NCBI GenBank assembly: GCA_910587575.1
Contig: CAJULU010000089.1
Coordinates: 1 to 7,616 of the forward strand
Reading direction: 5' to 3'
From: an uncultured Dorea sp.
GTDB lineage: Bacteria; Bacillota; Clostridia; Lachnospirales; Lachnospiraceae
Length of the DNA: 7,616 nucleotides
Below are positions 5,059-7,616 of the stretch, in pieces. A model generated the notes under the pieces. It made no database searches. It was not told the origin of the DNA and saw only the letters and a list, made by a program, of their open reading frames with translations. The number at the start of each line of letters is the position of its first letter. Position 1 is the stretch's first letter. A program made the translations under genes and the position numbers.

Positions 5059-7616
5059 ATGTGCATTAGGAAAGCCTTGGCAATGGTACTGATAAGTACG
5101 ATACTGACGGGACAGACGGTATACGCACAGGATGCTGAGGATTTAAGTGATATGGGCGACGCCAGTGTGACTGAGGAGATTGGCGGGACGGAACAAATAG
5201 AAACAGAAGATTTGGAGGAAGAAACGGATCAGAGGGATGAGGGTGTTGCAGACAGTCCAGAGGCTGCAGAAGAATCTTATGAGAATGATCCGGCAGAGAC
5301 CAAAGAGGTGATAGATTCACAGGATCTATTTCCGGACATTTCACAAGAAGCGGAAAAAATATGGATGTCAGGTAATACAGGGACGGCAAATGTGCCTCAA
5401 GTATATGCGGCAAACGTAATATTGAATGGATTCAATGGCGATACATCGACTGGCTGGTATTCTACGTTCAAGAGCCTGCGTGATCCGGAATATTACGAAT
5501 TGACAGAATATCTTATGGAAGACGGGGTTCTGTGCTGGACTTCTAATTTCTGGAATGCTGCGTTTAACAGTGAATTTAGGGATAATCCGAGTTATTTTTA
5601 TGAAGTAGTGCTGATGGGATTCTTAAAACATGAGCAGAATCAAATGAGTATGGACGGTGCCTGGAATAGTAAAGAGATGTCTCTTTCTCTTTCTATTTAT
5701 AATGAACTGGTTGGTCAGTATACGGATACATACGAAGAGGGGGCATTAGAAGAACTTGTAAAATCAATCGGGAAGATGCCGGCAGAAGAGGCGTCCCAGA
5801 AAATAAGTACATTAACGAATGTAAGTTTAGGAGCGGATGCTCTAAATACATTGAAGCAAGGCTGTTCGACTGCAAAGGATCTGATTGATGCGATTTCTGA
5901 GTATCAGACTTTGCTTGATGCAAAACAGGAAAGAATTACCCTGTTGAAGTTGGCAAAGGAGAAGATAACGGATAATGATTATTTTGCAAAGGCGGTAGAT
6001 GATATTATTGCGAAGATGGAAGCAGCCCCGATTGAGTATCTGGCTGGTGAAACTCTGGAAAAATTATGGGATGAATTCATGGACTCAGCATGGGATCTGA
6101 TTGTTAAGGGAAGTCCTATGGAACCCATTTTAAAGGCTATTGATATTGAGAAAATGATGTTAGATGTGCTGTTCAATTCAAGTGATACCGCATCAAATAA
6201 TTTTAAATTACTGGTTGTGTACATTGTAGATACCTATTTTAAAAGTGCATTGGAGTTATCAAAAGCGAATTATGAGGGGGCAGGCACAATACCGAATGCG
6301 GCTTCTTTTGTGGAATGTTATCAGGCATATATTGATTATCAGATTTATGGGCTTGAATATACGAAGACTTTTATTAAAGATATTGTGGACAGCGGTCCGC
6401 TGCATAATCTGATAGAACAGATATTTTTCCGGGAAAGTATTGAAAGTGCGGAGGAACTGGCGGGAGTCTGTGATGGGCAGATTAGCAGCCGGAAATCTTG
6501 TCTGAGTTTGTTGGGGAGACTGCCGGGAATCTATAGTAATGCTAATGGGATGACACAGCTTGAAGATGTGCTGAGTAAAGTAGATGCGAGTGGTAAGGTT
6601 GCGGTTGAATCAATCTCATTCTCAAAGTCAGAGGTAGTATTGGAACATATGGATGATATCTTTGTGGCATATGCAGATGTATACCCGGCGAATGCGTCGA
6701 ATAAGAAGATTCGGTATACAAGCTCTAATCCGGCTGTGTTGGAAGTTCCGGAAAATGGAGGATTTGCCACTTTGAAAAGTCCGGGGACGGTTACGGTAAC
6801 GGCGGTGTCGGAAGATGGAGGGTATAAGGCTTCGCAGATGATTACTGTGAAGGAAGGGAATCGGATGACGGAAGTTGAGAAGGGGAGATGCGGTGAGAAT
6901 CTGAATTGGGTGTTTTATAGTGATGGAACTTTGTATATCTATGGAACAGGTGTTATGATTAACTGGTATTATAATGATCTCCCACCGTGGAAAGATTATC
7001 TAAAAAAAATAACCTGTGTGATAATTTCAAAAGGAGTGAGTTTTATAGGGAGTTCAGCTTTTCATGGATGTAGTAGTTTGAAAAGTATAAGAATTCCGGA
7101 AGGAGTGACGAGTATAGGGAGTGGTGCTTTTGAGGGTTGCAGCAGTTTGAAAAGCATAACAATCCCGGAAGGAGTGACGAGTATAGGGGATTATGCTTTT
7201 TATGGATGTAGCAGTTTGAAAAGTATAACAATCCCGGAAGGAGTGACGAGTATACGACTTTCTACTTTTGGTGGATGTAGCAGTTTGGGAAACATAACAA
7301 TCCCGGAAGGAGTGACGATTATAGAAGATTGTGCTTTTGATGGTTGCAGCAGTTTGAAAAGCATAACAATCCCAAAAGGAGTAACGAGTATAGAAGGTGG
7401 TGCTTTTAGTGGTTGTAGTAGTTTGAAAAGCATAACAATCCCGGAAGGAGTGACGAGTATACGACTTTCTACTTTTAGTGGATGTAGCAGTTTGGGAAAC
7501 ATAACAATCCCGGAAGGAGTGACGAGTATAGGGATTAGTGCTTTTTATGGATGTAGCAGTTTGAAAAACATAACAATTCCAAAAGGAGTGACGAGTATAG
7601 GGGATTATGCTTTTTA
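5059..7616 (+). CDS. large secreted BIG2 and BspA-type leucine-rich repeat surface protein (partial, runs off the window)
   Basis: The frame from ATG 5059 is open to the window end (852 codons, no stop). The start is fixed by GGGAGGAGG at 5042-5050. Residues 1-23 are a signal peptide (VYA/QDA). Residues 24-96 are strongly acidic and low in complexity. Residues 120-510 form an unrecognised, mainly helical region, beginning with an aromatic-rich stretch (GWYSTFKSLRDPEYYELTEY, then CWTSNFWNAAF). Residues 514-600 are one BIG2 domain (VESISFSKSEVVLEHMDD, with RYTSSNPAVLEV and GTVTVTAVS). CGENLNWVF...DGTLYIYGTG (611-637) is the lead-in commonly seen before BspA arrays, followed by LRR_5 repeats from residue 659. 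BspA-type proteins act in adhesion or host binding; that role is inferred here. The anchor and C-terminus lie outside the window. The gene is more AT-rich than its neighbours, and it could be transcribed with them or separately. Confidence 0.85.
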   Translation, partial: MCIRKALAMVLISTILTGQTVYAQDAEDLSDMGDASVTEEIGGTEQIETEDLEEETDQRDEGVADSPEAAEESYENDPAETKEVIDSQDLFPDISQEAEKIWMSGNTGTANVPQVYAANVILNGFNGDTSTGWYSTFKSLRDPEYYELTEYLMEDGVLCWTSNFWNAAFNSEFRDNPSYFYEVVLMGFLKHEQNQMSMDGAWNSKEMSLSLSIYNELVGQYTDTYEEGALEELVKSIGKMPAEEASQKISTLTNVSLGADALNTLKQGCSTAKDLIDAISEYQTLLDAKQERITLLKLAKEKITDNDYFAKAVDDIIAKMEAAPIEYLAGETLEKLWDEFMDSAWDLIVKGSPMEPILKAIDIEKMMLDVLFNSSDTASNNFKLLVVYIVDTYFKSALELSKANYEGAGTIPNAASFVECYQAYIDYQIYGLEYTKTFIKDIVDSGPLHNLIEQIFFRESIESAEELAGVCDGQISSRKSCLSLLGRLPGIYSNANGMTQLEDVLSKVDASGKVAVESISFSKSEVVLEHMDDIFVAYADVYPANASNKKIRYTSSNPAVLEVPENGGFATLKSPGTVTVTAVSEDGGYKASQMITVKEGNRMTEVEKGRCGENLNWVFYSDGTLYIYGTGVMINWYYNDLPPWKDYLKKITCVIISKGVSFIGSSAFHGCSSLKSIRIPEGVTSIGSGAFEGCSSLKSITIPEGVTSIGDYAFYGCSSLKSITIPEGVTSIRLSTFGGCSSLGNITIPEGVTIIEDCAFDGCSSLKSITIPKGVTSIEGGAFSGCSSLKSITIPEGVTSIRLSTFSGCSSLGNITIPEGVTSIGISAFYGCSSLKNITIPKGVTSIGDYAF
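7033..7616 (+). repeat. array of exact 69-bp (23-residue) leucine-rich repeat units
   Basis: Eight full units start at 7033, 7102, 7171, 7240, 7309, 7378, 7447 and 7516, and a ninth starts at 7585 and is cut by the edge. The protein unit is GVTSIGxxAFxGCSSLKSIT plus IPE, the BspA/LRR_5 type with a conserved Cys. There are no insertions or deletions. Units 4 and 7 differ at a single base and share the variant RLSTF and SLGNI segments. The visible 32 bases of unit 9 are identical to unit 3. This shows recent duplication or gene conversion within the array. Confidence 0.9.

Noticed and set aside
7200..7502. Leftward open frame of 100 residues with internal repeats
   Set aside because: It is the complement of the leucine-rich repeat array. 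The repetition is forced by the 69-bp units, and it has no ribosome binding site.
7033..7616. Regular repeats that might suggest a CRISPR or satellite array
   Set aside because: The 69-bp units have no unique spacers and stay in frame as BspA-type leucine-rich repeats.

Overview
The window looks like chromosomal DNA of an anaerobic Firmicute of the class Clostridia, most likely a gut Lachnospiraceae-type organism. This is inferred from strong AGGAGG-type ribosome binding sites, AT-rich intergenic DNA next to genes of intermediate GC, and a set of Gram-positive surface proteins: cohesin-like modules, Ig-like BIG2 repeats, a sortase-like C-terminus, BspA-type leucine-rich repeats and a dockerin-type motif. 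Nothing seen points to a phage, IS element, CRISPR array or stable RNA gene.

Layout. Positions 1-60 may hold the last codons of a rightward gene that enters from outside. It would converge on a leftward XRE-family regulator gene (443 down to about 115) whose C-terminal part is in another frame, so the gene appears to carry a one-base frameshift. A perfect 10-bp inverted repeat (89-119) separates the two. The regulator is divergent from the main rightward gene set. The 168-bp spacer (453-620) holds a good promoter (TTGCAA, 17 bp, TATAAT) bracketed by two near-identical 40-bp repeats exactly 63 bp apart. Each repeat carries a 20-bp palindrome or near-palindrome, so this is a strong candidate for a regulated switch region.

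Rightward genes. (1) 621-2315: polytopic O-antigen ligase/polymerase-like membrane protein with a C-terminal helical extension. (2) 2346-4079: secreted protein with a cohesin-like domain, four BIG2 domains and a VKTGD-type cell-wall sorting tail. (3) 4154-4951: small membrane-anchored cohesin-like protein with an acidic Glu/Gln/Gly linker. A hairpin with a GAAA loop lies between (2) and (3). Directly after (3) is an untranslated or decayed dockerin-type calcium-binding motif. (4) 5059 to the window end: large secreted protein with an acidic N-terminus, an unrecognised helical region, one BIG2 domain and a BspA-type leucine-rich repeat array of exact 69-bp units, cut by the window edge.

Working model (inference). 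The locus makes a cell-surface system. A polysaccharide ligase or polymerase is co-expressed with two surface-anchored cohesin-bearing proteins, which could display dockerin-bearing partners, and is followed by a large adhesin-like LRR protein. Expression of the set would be controlled from the divergent, operator-rich spacer, possibly by the adjacent XRE regulator, whose C-terminal half appears damaged here.
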